From Chamaesiphon sp031376885 (lineage in GTDB: Bacteria > Cyanobacteriota > Cyanobacteriia > Cyanobacteriales > Chamaesiphonaceae): a stretch of DNA of 31,015 bases. The stretch is taken from contig JANMEL010000124.1 of NCBI GenBank assembly GCA_031376885.1, forward strand, positions 1 to 31,015. Reading direction: 5' to 3'. The translations under genes and the position numbers were made by a program. The notes beneath the pieces were generated by a model. The model was given only the letters and a program-made list of their open reading frames with translations, ran no database searches and was not told where the DNA came from. This document shows positions 1-7,389 of this stretch, one piece after another; position 1 is the first letter of the stretch, and every line of letters starts with the position of its first letter.

Positions 1-273
1 ATTAATTATTCGTCAGAGCTATGGGTTTAAAAATTTCGATCTGATGAAACAGAAGTTATTAGCTTGCTTATTAAAATAATTTCCGCTCCGCTCCAATTAT
101 TTCAATAAGCAATGCTTATCACCATACCAGCGGGAGAGCCATATTTCTATTAGTAACAACCAAAGAGCGAAGTTTAATCTTTCTAAAGAGAGACAGCAAA
201 TCTCCCTCTTGTGAAAGAAGGCAGTTCGCATCTCGATTGGCTAGGATCTTTGGATATCAAAATCTAAATCCAA

Positions 274-1284
274 ATGAAACTCAAACCGATCGAACAACAA
301 GTTGTTGCCGTTGTGGGAGCCTCCAGTGGCATTGGACGAGAAACCGCGCTTGGATTTGCCAAACGACGGGCAAAGGTAGTGGTTTCAGCGCGCAGTGAAT
401 CGGGGTTGGCATCATTAGTCCAGGAAATAACCGATTTGGGTGGATCGGCGATCGCGGTTCCGGCTGACGTGTCGGATTTCGAGCAGGTGCAAAAGATCGC
501 CGATCGCACGATCGAACATTTCGGGCATTTGGATACATGGGTAAATGCCGCTGGTACGGCAGTGATTGCTCCCTTCGAGCAAGTAACTCCAGCAGAGTTC
601 AAGCGGGTAATCGAGGTGAATCTGATGGGTTCAGTGTATGGGGCGATGGTGGCAATGCCTTTGCTTAGACGCACGGGGCGAGGTGCGATTATCACGGTTA
701 CTTCAGTTGAAGCTCGTCGATCGATGCCACTTCAAAGCTCTTACTCTGCATCAAAACATGGGCTAGAAGGCTTCATGGATTCGTTGCGATCGGAGCTAAA
801 GCATGAAGGATTTCCCATCAGTATTACCAACATCATGCCCTCAGTAATTAATACCCCCTTTTATAACAAGGCGCGGACAAAATTGGGTGTCAAACCGACA
901 GGAGTGCCGCCATACTATCAGCCAAGTCTAGTTGCTGACGCAATTTTACACGCGGCGGAATATCCCACCCGCGACACGATCGTTGGCGATGTCGGGCGCG
1001 TAGTCGATATTCTCCAAAAGATCGCTCCAGACTTCACTGATACCCTCGTCGGTGCGATCGCAATTCCCGGACAACGCACCGACACGATTAAAGCCGTAGA
1101 CGACCCCAATAATCTCTTTGAACCGATCGAAGGATACAACACCACGACTGGAGACTTTACAGACAAGACGATTCCCAGTTTCTTGGACTGGTTCGATCTC
1201 CATCCAGCAATGAAATGGGGCACCGGAGCCGCACTAGCAGTACTAGCTCTAATCGCTGCCAATATCTTGCCGGACATGGATTAG
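274..1284 (+). CDS. SDR-family NAD(P)-dependent oxidoreductase with C-terminal membrane segment
   Basis: This is a classical short-chain dehydrogenase/reductase that probably oxidises or reduces a small alcohol or carbonyl with NAD(P)H; the substrate cannot be inferred. The Rossmann glycine motif GASSGIG is at residues 15-21, NAAG at 91-94, and the catalytic Ser/Tyr/Lys are near S144, Y157 and K161 (YSASK). At 336 aa it is longer than a core SDR of about 250 aa. The extra C-terminus ends in a hydrophobic stretch (about 313-332) that suggests a single membrane anchor. The start ATG has no clear Shine-Dalgarno sequence. It is the first of three same-strand genes (SDR, SRPBCC, zinc alcohol dehydrogenase) whose intergenic spaces are filled with repeats. 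Family assignment is secure. Confidence 0.92.
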   Translation: MKLKPIEQQVVAVVGASSGIGRETALGFAKRRAKVVVSARSESGLASLVQEITDLGGSAIAVPADVSDFEQVQKIADRTIEHFGHLDTWVNAAGTAVIAPFEQVTPAEFKRVIEVNLMGSVYGAMVAMPLLRRTGRGAIITVTSVEARRSMPLQSSYSASKHGLEGFMDSLRSELKHEGFPISITNIMPSVINTPFYNKARTKLGVKPTGVPPYYQPSLVADAILHAAEYPTRDTIVGDVGRVVDILQKIAPDFTDTLVGAIAIPGQRTDTIKAVDDPNNLFEPIEGYNTTTGDFTDKTIPSFLDWFDLHPAMKWGTGAALAVLALIAANILPDMD

Positions 1285-1357
1285 TAACAAGACACTCCAG
1301 CAATTAAAATCATAGGCGTTGTACAGTACCTCCTATTCGGTCAAGCATCTTTTTATC

Positions 1358-1497
1358 CCACAAACCAACAAGGCGGTCGGTTTCAGCAATCCAACCGTCT
1401 CAAACAACCTATGCTTTGAGGGGGGGGTTCGGGGGGGGGGACACTCCCCCAACCCGACGGGGGGTCTGGGGGTCGGAACCCCCAGATCCGGGTTCTC
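1358..1497 (-). repeat. G/C-rich dispersed repeat, copy 1
   Basis: This roughly 140-bp block contains runs of G and C and internal dyads, such as GGGGGTCGGAACCCCC near 1468-1483. It is homologous, in inverted orientation, to 2470-2610. The shared string CTATGCTTTGAGGGGG, the (A)CCGTCTC box and a GGCGGTCG/AGCGGTCG box occur in the same order in both. Open frames across it are by-products of its G/C bias. Copies 1 and 2 bracket the SRPBCC gene. Confidence 0.85.
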
Positions 1498-1567
1498 TCT
1501 TCACTAATAACAATCGCCACCCACCAATATTTGTCAAGTTTTAAAAATTAATTAAAAGGTAATTAAA

Positions 1568-2296
1568 ATGGAAACCCAATTAACTAGTAATAAGAATAAT
1601 TCACCCGAAAATTTTAGCGATACCGAACGGTGGGGATCGCTAATTTCCGGCGGTGCGCTGGTGTTAGCCGGATTGAGTCAGCGTTCCTTGCGCGGTGCTT
1701 TGATGGCGATCGCAGGTGGCACTTTAGCCTATCACGGTATCGCCGGACAGAAAAGTGTGCAAGATACAGTGACGGAAGCAACTGGACTCAACAAGCCCTT
1801 ACGGGTCGAAAAAACCGTAACGATTCAGAATAAGTCACCCGAAGAACTTTACCAGTTCTGGCACAATTTTGAGAACTTACCGACATTTATGAAGCACCTC
1901 AAATCAGTAACTGTGCTGAATGATACGGCGGTCAGTGAGCGTAGCCGAACTGCTCATTGGGTGGCAAATGCACCGCTGGGTAATAGCGTTGAATGGGATG
2001 CCGACATCATTAACGATCTCGAAAATCAGTTAATTAGCTGGGCATCAGTTCCAGGTGCAAATGTCGAAAATTCCGGCTTTGTCCGCTTCAAAGCTGCACC
2101 TCCAGGACGCGGTACCGAAGTCAAAGTGGTACTTGAGTATAGCGTCCCTGGTGGCGTGCTCACCGCCGCGATCTCCAAGCTATTCGGCGAAAACCCCGAA
2201 CAGCAGATTGGCGACGATCTCCGCCGCTTCAAGATGCTGATGGAAACAGGCGAATTTGCTACTACAGAGGGTCAATCTTGTGGAGCGCGTGTCTAA
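1568..2296 (+). CDS. SRPBCC-family protein with glycine-rich hydrophobic N-terminal domain
   Basis: Residues about 25-70 (SGGALVLAGLSQRSLRGALM and onward) form two glycine- and alanine-rich hydrophobic helices of the DUF2892 type. Residues about 80-225 match the START-like SRPBCC/polyketide-cyclase fold: they open with RVEKTVTIQNKSPEELYQFW and contain FENLPTFMKHL and a closing helix with FKMLMETGEF. The fold binds hydrophobic ligands; the ligand here is unknown. An AAGG Shine-Dalgarno lies near 1555-1558, about 9 nt before the ATG. The gene sits between an SDR and a zinc alcohol dehydrogenase on the same strand, which suggests a shared redox or stress role (inference). It is bracketed by inverted copies of a G/C-rich repeat. 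Confidence 0.88.
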   Translation: METQLTSNKNNSPENFSDTERWGSLISGGALVLAGLSQRSLRGALMAIAGGTLAYHGIAGQKSVQDTVTEATGLNKPLRVEKTVTIQNKSPEELYQFWHNFENLPTFMKHLKSVTVLNDTAVSERSRTAHWVANAPLGNSVEWDADIINDLENQLISWASVPGANVENSGFVRFKAAPPGRGTEVKVVLEYSVPGGVLTAAISKLFGENPEQQIGDDLRRFKMLMETGEFATTEGQSCGARV

Positions 2297-2469
2297 TTAC
2301 CTCTTAGAGGTTGTTTGAAAAGTATACGGGTGGCACTCGAAAACCCTAGAAGATCCCCCCAGCCCCCCTTAAAAAGCCTACCGTGTGTACACAAGTCGGC
2401 TAGAGTTCGTTTTAGGTTGATTTACCCCTCCCCTTTACACTCATTGCTCAGATCCGTTGGTATTTCTTG

Positions 2470-2610
2470 TGCTAAGAAAACCCGGATCTGGGGGTTCCGA
2501 CCCCCAGACCCCCCGTCGGGTGGGGGAGTGTCCCCCCCCGAACCCCCCCTCAAAGCATAGGTGGTTGGAGACGGTGGGTTGGATGTGCGACCGCTTTGTT
2601 GGTGTGTGGG
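2470..2610 (+). repeat. G/C-rich dispersed repeat, copy 2
   Basis: Inverted homologue of 1358-1497 and direct homologue of the segment starting at 30952. It contains ACCCGGATCTGGGGGTTC, the GACCCCCAGACCCCC tract and CAAAGCATAG. It lies inside the MITE-like element 2336-2762. The frames open on both strands here are not supported as genes. Confidence 0.85.
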
Positions 2611-2690
2611 ATGCAGATGTTGTTGAGAGAATCGCAAAATCCGTCTCAGGAAAACTTGTGTATACACGGTAGCTTTTTAAGGGGGATTTA

Positions 2691-2738
2691 GCGGTGTTTT
2701 TATTCTGGGGGAACCCCAGAATAAAAAAACGACAAGAC
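2691..2738 (+). repeat. 48-nt hairpin insertion element, copy 1
   Basis: This 48-nt segment is a hairpin. The stem is TTTTATTCTGGGG / CCCCAGAATAAAA around GAA, flanked by GCGGTG on the left and ACGACAAGAC on the right. A copy of exactly the same length lies in opposite orientation at 22113-22160. Here it interrupts the right terminal inverted repeat of the element 2336-2762. Confidence 0.85.
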
Positions 2739-2817
2739 AGGGGGATTTTCTAGGTTTGCGAGTAACAAGACTGACTTGAAAAACACCTTCTTATAGATAT
2801 CCATCAGGCTACAAGAT

Positions 2818-2847
2818 CGATTCGCCATTCGCGACGCTACGCGAACG
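2818..2847 (-). repeat. 30-nt small dispersed repeat, variant copy
   Basis: On the minus strand this reads CGTTCGCGTAGCGTC, a variable hairpin loop, then GGCGAATCG. It has the same length and end sequences as the family at 21976, 24964 and 25114, but different stem bases. It lies between the MITE-like element and the zinc alcohol dehydrogenase. Confidence 0.6.
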
Positions 2848-2889
2848 AATCCAAAATCTAAACCACCATCAATATAGGGACAAATTACG

Positions 2890-4104
2890 ATGAGAGCAGT
2901 TTGCTGGCAAGGTACTAATAAAATTCAGGTAGAAACAGTTCCAGATCCCAAAATCCTCAATCCCCGTGATGCGATCGTCCGCATCACTACCACAGCGATT
3001 TGTGGCTCCGATCTGCACTTGTATAACGGTCTAAACCCCACCATGAAAAAAGGGGATATCCTCGGTCATGAATTTATGGGCGAGGTGGTGGAACTGGGGC
3101 GTAAAGTTACTAATGTCAAAATTGGCGATCGAGTCGTAGTACCATTTACGATTTCCTGTGGCTCCTGCTTCTTTTGCAGTCGGGAAATGACCTCATTGTG
3201 CGATAATTCCAACCCTAATGGGTGGCTGGCGGAACAAGTGATGGGTCACTCACCAGCGGGACTAATGGGGTATTCGCATCTGTTGGGTGGCTATGCTGGC
3301 GGTCAAGCTGAGTATGCCCGCGTGCCGTTTGCCGATGTCGGTTTATTCAAGATTCCCGACGGCTTAACTGACGAGCAGGTCGTATTTTTTACCGATGTTT
3401 TCCCCACTGGCTATATGGCCGCCGAAAACTGTAATATCCAGCCTGGAGATACCGTCGCGATCTGGGGTTGTGGCCCCGTGGGTCAATTTGCGATCCGCAG
3501 TGCCTTTATGCTTGGTGCCGAGCGGGTAATTGCGATCGATCGCGTCCCCGAACGCTTGGCGATGGCCAAGGCTGGCGGGGCGGAGGTACTCAATTATGAA
3601 GAAATTGAAGTCGGCGAAGCCCTCAAAGAAATGACGGGCGGACGCGGCCCCGATTCGGCGATGGATGCTGTCGGTATGGAAGCGCACGGGATGGGGTTAG
3701 AAGGCTTTTATGACAAAGCGATGATGGCAGTTAAGCTCGAAACCGATAACCCCACCGCACTACGTCAAGCGATCGTCGCCGTCCGTAAAGGTGGTAGCGT
3801 TTCTGTACCTGGTGGTTATAATGCCTTTGTTGACAAAATCCCGATGGGTGCGTTTATGAATAAAGGCTTGACGATGAAATCGGGACAGACTCACGTTCAC
3901 AAGTACCTGCAACCCTTACTCGATCGAGTTCAAAATGGCGATATCGACCCGACATTTATCATCACTCACTCTCTCCCCCTGGAGCAAGCCCCCCACGGCT
4001 ACGAAATCTTCAAGCATAAAAAAGAGAGCTGTATCAAGGTCGTACTCAAACCAGGTCAGATCGAGCGACCATTGGCAATACCGATCGATAGCCCAATCTA
4101 TTAG
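2890..4104 (+). CDS. Zinc-dependent alcohol dehydrogenase (formaldehyde-dehydrogenase-like MDR)
   Basis: This 404-aa medium-chain dehydrogenase oxidises an alcohol or reduces an aldehyde with NAD(P). Catalytic zinc ligands are C38 (AICGSDLH) and H60-E61 (LGHEFMGE). Structural zinc cysteines are C90, C93, C96 and C104. The nucleotide-binding glycine motif is WGCGPVGQFAIRS near residue 195. Overall sequence and length fit the glutathione-independent formaldehyde dehydrogenase-like branch (FDH_like); the true substrate is unknown. An AGGGA Shine-Dalgarno lies about 10 nt before the ATG. It is the third gene of the SDR-SRPBCC-ADH set. Confidence 0.92.
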   Translation: MRAVCWQGTNKIQVETVPDPKILNPRDAIVRITTTAICGSDLHLYNGLNPTMKKGDILGHEFMGEVVELGRKVTNVKIGDRVVVPFTISCGSCFFCSREMTSLCDNSNPNGWLAEQVMGHSPAGLMGYSHLLGGYAGGQAEYARVPFADVGLFKIPDGLTDEQVVFFTDVFPTGYMAAENCNIQPGDTVAIWGCGPVGQFAIRSAFMLGAERVIAIDRVPERLAMAKAGGAEVLNYEEIEVGEALKEMTGGRGPDSAMDAVGMEAHGMGLEGFYDKAMMAVKLETDNPTALRQAIVAVRKGGSVSVPGGYNAFVDKIPMGAFMNKGLTMKSGQTHVHKYLQPLLDRVQNGDIDPTFIITHSLPLEQAPHGYEIFKHKKESCIKVVLKPGQIERPLAIPIDSPIY

Positions 4105-4156
4105 GATTTGAGGCTGAGTTAACCATAGCACTAGGAATGAGGATTAAATAACTTGC

Positions 4157-4239
4157 GTAGGTTGGGTTTTCTCCAAAGGAGACGCTACGCGTTGGCAACG
4201 CCTGCGCTTTACGCTCACGCGGGCTGCTACCCAACCTAC
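4157..4239. repeat. Short inverted-repeat element with 11-bp perfect ends
   Basis: GTAGGTTGGGT at 4157-4167 is the exact reverse complement of ACCCAACCTAC at 4229-4239. The interior contains a copy of the small GCGTAGCGTCTCC repeat (about 4169-4191, minus strand). The layout is like a very short non-autonomous element. Confidence 0.65.
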
Positions 4240-4284
4240 AGATATATGGCAACCGCCAGGGCGGTTAGGACATCTATAGATGCT

Positions 4285-4310
4285 TCCGCTCTGGCGGAGG
4301 CTACGCCAAC
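4285..4310 (-). repeat. 30-nt small dispersed repeat, partial or variant copy
   Basis: On the minus strand it begins GTTGGCGTAGCCTCCGCC and continues AGAGCGGA. It matches the first half of the family seen at 5941, 21976 and 25114, with a different hairpin arm. Confidence 0.55.
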
Positions 4311-4345
4311 AAACCATTAGTAGGTCAGCTTTCCCAAACTGACCC

Positions 4346-4398
4346 CTCTCTTGAAAAGGTGCTCTACTTGGGGAGACCCCAAGACCGCACTTTTCGCT
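4346..4398 (-). repeat. 53-nt dispersed repeat, uninterrupted copy
   Basis: It starts CTCTCTTGAAAAGGTGCTCT and ends ACCGCACTTTTCGCT, with a GGGGAGACCCC dyad between. The reverse complement matches 22084-22112 plus 22161-22184 nearly base for base. In that second copy a 48-nt hairpin separates ACTT from GGGG. This copy therefore represents the empty site. Confidence 0.8.
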
Positions 4399-4463
4399 GT
4401 CCCCTGACCTCTGACCCCTGCTATATGTATCTCGATCGGTTCACGATTCGATCGCTCGATCGA

Positions 4464-4511
4464 CACAACATCCCCAACTTCTAATCATATAGAAGTCGGG
4501 GATAAGTTGTG
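4464..4511. repeat. Long hairpin (CACAAC..TCCCCAACTTCT / AGAAGTCGGGGA..GTTGTG)
   Basis: Stem arms 4471-4482 and 4491-4502 pair with one mismatch, and outer arms CACAAC (4464-4469) and GTTGTG (4506-4511) extend the stem. The core resembles the hairpin at 18134-18164, so this is probably a dispersed hairpin repeat. It is 360 nt from the nearest gene end, so a terminator role is doubtful. Confidence 0.55.
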
Positions 4512-4563
4512 CTCTTTTCCAATATTTCAATCCCTGTCAGGAAACAAAATAATTCAGCTATTA

Positions 4564-4610
4564 ACTACTGACGACCGCTCTGATAGGAAGTTTAGTTCCC
4601 CGTCAGTAGT
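4564..4610. repeat. Inverted repeat ACTACTGACG / CGTCAGTAGT
   Basis: Perfect 10-bp arms at 4564-4573 and 4601-4610 enclose 27 nt. No gene is adjacent and the function is unknown; it could be part of a structured RNA or a degenerate repeat. Confidence 0.45.
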
Positions 4611-5014
4611 ATTTAAGTGGAGGACGCGACAAAAACTCCACACTAGTTAGTTATTCTATTGGTTCAAGAATATAATAAAATGACAATTTTAGTACTATTT
4701 TTTAACTGTCCACCAACTTACCGTCGCTCTCCTTCAGTTGATAGTAATAGGTCACAGCGATATAACCCCCATCCAGTAAATACAATGAAATAGCTCTTGC
4801 AACCTTCAGAAAATAAATTATCTCTCAGTTGCTTGCCCCTTGAATTAATCTTAGCTAATCCGATCGCCATATTAAATCATCCAAAAGGATGAGTTTTTCA
4901 ACAAATTAAGTTTGGTATGATTAGTTATCGGATTGTACGCTGAAATAGAGACTTTCTTTGAGACGATCGCGTTTCTAGATCTCGGAGCTGCTGCTGTTGT
5001 TGATTAAATTCCTT

Positions 5015-5656
5015 CTATTCGAGACTCAATAATTGGTCGCGATCGGAATGCATATCCCATTGAGTTTCAGCCAAAAGAAATAGATTTCCTGCCGTAACAA
5101 TCCCTGTCCACAAGAATTGCCAAGTAGGGACATATTGCAACAGAGCAATCGCGCCGAGATGGATGAGGCTACTCACCAAAAATGCATGAGACTTTAGACC
5201 CCAAGCGGTGATGACATAACCGATCGCACTAACTCCCAACCAGATCGAGCACAGATGCGGCAATACCACCCATCCACCGCCAAGAATGCCCCAATCAGTC
5301 AATAACACACCACCAATAGTCAGCCCTATCCAAGCATATACTAACCATCGCAATCGCTCCACTGTCACCCAATACCAAGTCAGATGGTAGGTACTCCAAG
5401 CACCGATTAACGTCAAAATCGACCAGACGATCGCCTGATCTGCCCAACCCACAGTCAGAAACTGCGCTGTTGAAAAAATCACCGCAGTAATTACGCCCCA
5501 CAAAATGAAAACTTGGTCGATGCGGGTATAAAAACTCGAAAATAGTCTATAGTCTTTGATTTGAATGTGGATATGGAGCAACCCTTCAAGATCTTGTAAA
5601 TCCAAAGCGTGTTGTTTGCGTTGGAGAATCGGCGAGACGGTGCTAAAAGCAGTCAT
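5015..5656 (-). CDS. Polytopic membrane protein of unknown function
   Basis: The 213-aa protein has a polar N-terminus (about 1-48, with DLEGLLHIHIQIKDYRLFSSF) followed by about six hydrophobic segments, near residues 50-70, 74-95, 102-120, 125-152, 156-173 and 176-193. Tryptophan is frequent and the short C-terminal tail is acidic. I see no catalytic motif and do not recognise the family. The ATG is supported by an AGGAAG Shine-Dalgarno 5-6 nt upstream. That Shine-Dalgarno lies in an 11-12-bp sequence repeated in inverted orientation at 5785-5796, beyond a heptamer tandem repeat. Confidence 0.75.
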   Translation of the reverse strand: MTAFSTVSPILQRKQHALDLQDLEGLLHIHIQIKDYRLFSSFYTRIDQVFILWGVITAVIFSTAQFLTVGWADQAIVWSILTLIGAWSTYHLTWYWVTVERLRWLVYAWIGLTIGGVLLTDWGILGGGWVVLPHLCSIWLGVSAIGYVITAWGLKSHAFLVSSLIHLGAIALLQYVPTWQFLWTGIVTAGNLFLLAETQWDMHSDRDQLLSLE

Positions 5657-5662
5657 TAAACT

Positions 5663-5796
5663 TCCTGCGAAAGTCAGGGGATAGGGGATAGGGGATAGGG
5701 GATAGGGGATAGGGGATAGGGAATAGGGGATAGGGAATAGGGGGAACTTTAGATGAAAATAATACTAAAAAAGATTGTATTGTTACTTTCGCAGGA
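5663..5796. repeat. Inverted repeat flanking a heptamer array
   Basis: TCCTGCGAAAGT (5663-5674) is the reverse complement of ACTTTCGCAGGA (5785-5796). The left arm contains the ribosome binding site of the membrane protein gene on the minus strand. Between the arms are the heptamer array and an A/T-rich stretch. Confidence 0.7.
5677..5744. repeat. Tandem heptamer repeat (GGGGATA)n
   Basis: Nine to ten copies of GGGGATA in a row, two of them with the variant GGGAATA. It sits directly upstream of the membrane protein gene on the minus strand. Such heptamer arrays can change length by slippage, and this one lies where a promoter would be expected. Confidence 0.9.
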
Positions 5797-5940
5797 GGTC
5801 TATTATATCGGGATTACTGAATATTTGGCTAGATCCAACCTCGATTTGGTGGATATTTTAGCTCAGGTATGTCTAACTATAAAGCTAATCTTTAGTTATT
5901 GCTAGTTATGATAATTTGTTTTCTCAAAATAATTAAATCT

Positions 5941-5969
5941 CGTTGGCATAGCCTCTCGTGAGAGAATCG
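5941..5969 (+). repeat. 30-nt small dispersed repeat
   Basis: CGTTGGCATAGCCTCTC followed by GTGA and GAGAATCG. The CTCTC / GAGAG arms form a small hairpin. It lies just downstream of the SplB-like gene, which ends at 5997 on the minus strand. Confidence 0.75.
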
Positions 5970-5996
5970 GATCTCCAAAAGGGTCGATATCGGCAA

Positions 5997-7082
5997 TTAC
6001 GTCCAGTAGAGAATTTTGGCATTGGGGAATCGGCGGGCTAATTCCCGATCGAAAAAGCCGCGCAACTCTTTCATAACATCCTTCTCATAGACATATTTAG
6101 TCCCACCAAACTTGTTGCGTTTGGCTGTGCGAGTAGACTCATCCATCTCTAATTTGGTCTGAGGATACCATTTCAAGATAGTTTCCTTAGAACCTGGTGT
6201 AAAGCGGTGCGAAATCAGCTCAAATGTCAAATCGCAATCAAAATCCAATACTGTCTCGATCGAATCCAACAACTCACCATAGTGCAATTGCCAATCCTCA
6301 ATCGGCATAATCGGCGCAATTACCAACCCAATCGGATAGCCACCGCCACCGCGATCGGCAGGCAAAGCCAACTTCCGCAATGCCTGCAACCTGGCCTGTA
6401 CGGTAGCTGTACCGCCCTCAAGCCGCAAGGAGACAGGTGCAGCATTAACACTAAACCGACAGCGCGTACGTCCGTTATGGGGCAAATCTAGCAGGGAATC
6501 CACCCCATCAAATTTGGACACCCAGCGCAAATATCCATCCTCGCGGGTACCAAAGTAGCGGATGCATTCTGCCAGACTACCAGTTAAATGCTCGATGCCT
6601 AGAGGATCCGTATAGCAACTAACTTCAAAGCTGGTAGCTTCACCAGCACGTTCGTACGCTGCCAAATTTGCCAAAGTCTGCGGCAGATTGGCAAATGCCC
6701 GAATTACGGGCGGCCCCTGAAGACTACCTGCTAAATAACAGTACTGACAGTGAGCCGGACACCCTTGAGCAAGGTGAAATTGCCAATCTGCTGAGGGGGG
6801 GATCGGGCTGAGTTTGAAGCTACTCGGAGGGGCTGTGACCACAGCTAGAGTGCGTTTGGCAATTTGATAAGTTTCGCGCTCATTCTCCCCCCGTAATCCA
6901 GTGAGGCGGTTGTGGGCGAGGATTTCAATGGGTAAATTTAAGGACTCAATCCGTGCCAATATCTGCTGTCCCCAAGGTTCTGCCATGGCCGCAGGTGTAA
7001 ACAATACTTGCTCTGGCATCCAGAGTTTAGTTTTGGTTGAGAATATTAGTTCGGGAAGTGTAGACTCAATTGAGATCGGCAA
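5997..7082 (-). CDS. Spore photoproduct lyase-like radical SAM protein
   Basis: Residues about 110-120 read CPAHCQYCYLAGS. The CxxxCxxC cluster binds the radical-SAM [4Fe-4S] centre, and the CYL continuation together with ADWQFHLAQGCPAHC is characteristic of the SplB-like family. In Bacillus SplB repairs the spore photoproduct in DNA; non-sporulating bacteria carry this 350-360-aa relative, whose substrate is not settled. The C-terminus has RFTPGSKETILKWYP, also typical of the family. The reading frame opens with TTG at 7082; no upstream ATG is available. An internal ATG at residue 22 (WMPEQVLF) would cut into a conserved block, so the longer form is preferred. Confidence 0.88.
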   Translation of the reverse strand: MPISIESTLPELIFSTKTKLWMPEQVLFTPAAMAEPWGQQILARIESLNLPIEILAHNRLTGLRGENERETYQIAKRTLAVVTAPPSSFKLSPIPPSADWQFHLAQGCPAHCQYCYLAGSLQGPPVIRAFANLPQTLANLAAYERAGEATSFEVSCYTDPLGIEHLTGSLAECIRYFGTREDGYLRWVSKFDGVDSLLDLPHNGRTRCRFSVNAAPVSLRLEGGTATVQARLQALRKLALPADRGGGGYPIGLVIAPIMPIEDWQLHYGELLDSIETVLDFDCDLTFELISHRFTPGSKETILKWYPQTKLEMDESTRTAKRNKFGGTKYVYEKDVMKELRGFFDRELARRFPNAKILYWT

Positions 7083-7180
7083 AATAATTATAATTTATAC
7101 GATTTTTGTGACTACTTATAGTTTGACATTTCTCGCGACGATCGATTAGGGGTCAGACTTACCGAAAGGCGGGCGGAAAG

Positions 7181-7201
7181 CCCCCCGATTCATCGGTGGG
7201 G
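7181..7201 (+). other. IS left-end (LE) recognition hairpin
   Basis: CCCCCCGATTCATCGGTGGGG folds on the top strand with a TTCA loop and an unpaired T in the 3' arm. The right-end hairpin at 9085-9105 has the same loop and the same extra T. TnpA recognises such imperfect single-strand hairpins in IS200/IS605 elements. Confidence 0.8.
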
Positions 7202-7232
7202 ATGAACGCTGCTGCGGCTTTAGCAAGCGAGC

Positions 7233-7258
7233 TTTTCGGGGGAAGCTTCCCCCGAAAA
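7233..7258. repeat. 26-bp perfect palindrome inside the IS left region
   Basis: TTTTCGGGGGAAG and its reverse complement CTTCCCCCGAAAA abut without a loop, between the left end and tnpA. It could block read-through transcription into tnpA or translation of it from outside promoters, as inverted repeats in IS200-type leaders do. That role is inference. Confidence 0.65.
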
Positions 7259-7389
7259 CGTCGCGCCGCCTAAAAGCGTAGATTAAGCCAAGCCAACGGC
7301 GTAGGCGCGGCTTTAGCCGCATAAGTTATACAAAGCTCTTCTATATATTTATTGTTGCCTTAGATAGCTCAATGCTATATAATATATTT

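Larger units (their letters stand above)
2336..2762. mobile_element. MITE-like element with long terminal inverted repeats, carrying nested insertions
   Basis: The outer ends are inverted repeats: 2336-2360 (CTCGAAAACCCTAGAAGATC then C-run) against 2740-2762 (its near reverse complement). They continue inward as 2363-2396 (CCCCCCTTAAAAAGC..ACCGTGTGTACACAAGT) against 2654-2685. The right arm is interrupted only by a 48-nt hairpin insert at 2691-2738; removing it restores a roughly 60-bp terminal inverted repeat. The interior holds copy 2 of the G/C-rich repeat. No transposase gene is present, so any movement would need one in trans. Confidence 0.75.
4105..5014. other. Gene-free 0.9-kb region packed with short repeats and hairpins
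   Basis: No convincing gene was found on either strand. From left to right it holds an 83-bp inverted-repeat element (4157-4239), palindromes AACCGCCAGGGCGGTT (about 4250) and ACATCTATAGATG (about 4270), a 30-nt-family copy (4285-4310), an uninterrupted copy of the 53-nt repeat (4346-4398), a 48-nt hairpin (4464-4511) and a 47-nt hairpin (4564-4610). From about 4660 to 5014 the sequence is A/T-rich with no structure I recognise. Confidence 0.7.

Noticed and set aside
264..695. 143-aa minus-strand frame opposite the SDR gene
   Set aside because: It is antisense to a gene with complete family motifs and has composition expected of a shadow frame.
1319..1507. Open frame across the G/C-rich repeat (62 aa)
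   Set aside because: It lies within the dispersed repeat, is Gly/Pro-rich from the G/C runs, has no ribosome site, and the inverted copy at 2470-2610 gives similar spurious frames.
2315..2672. Several open frames of 70-80 aa on both strands
   Set aside because: All fall within the MITE-like element and the G/C-rich repeat; low-complexity translation and no start signals.
4518..4546. TTTCAATCCCTGTCAGGAAAC resembles a CRISPR repeat start
   Set aside because: Only one occurrence, no regularly spaced second copy and no cas genes in the window.
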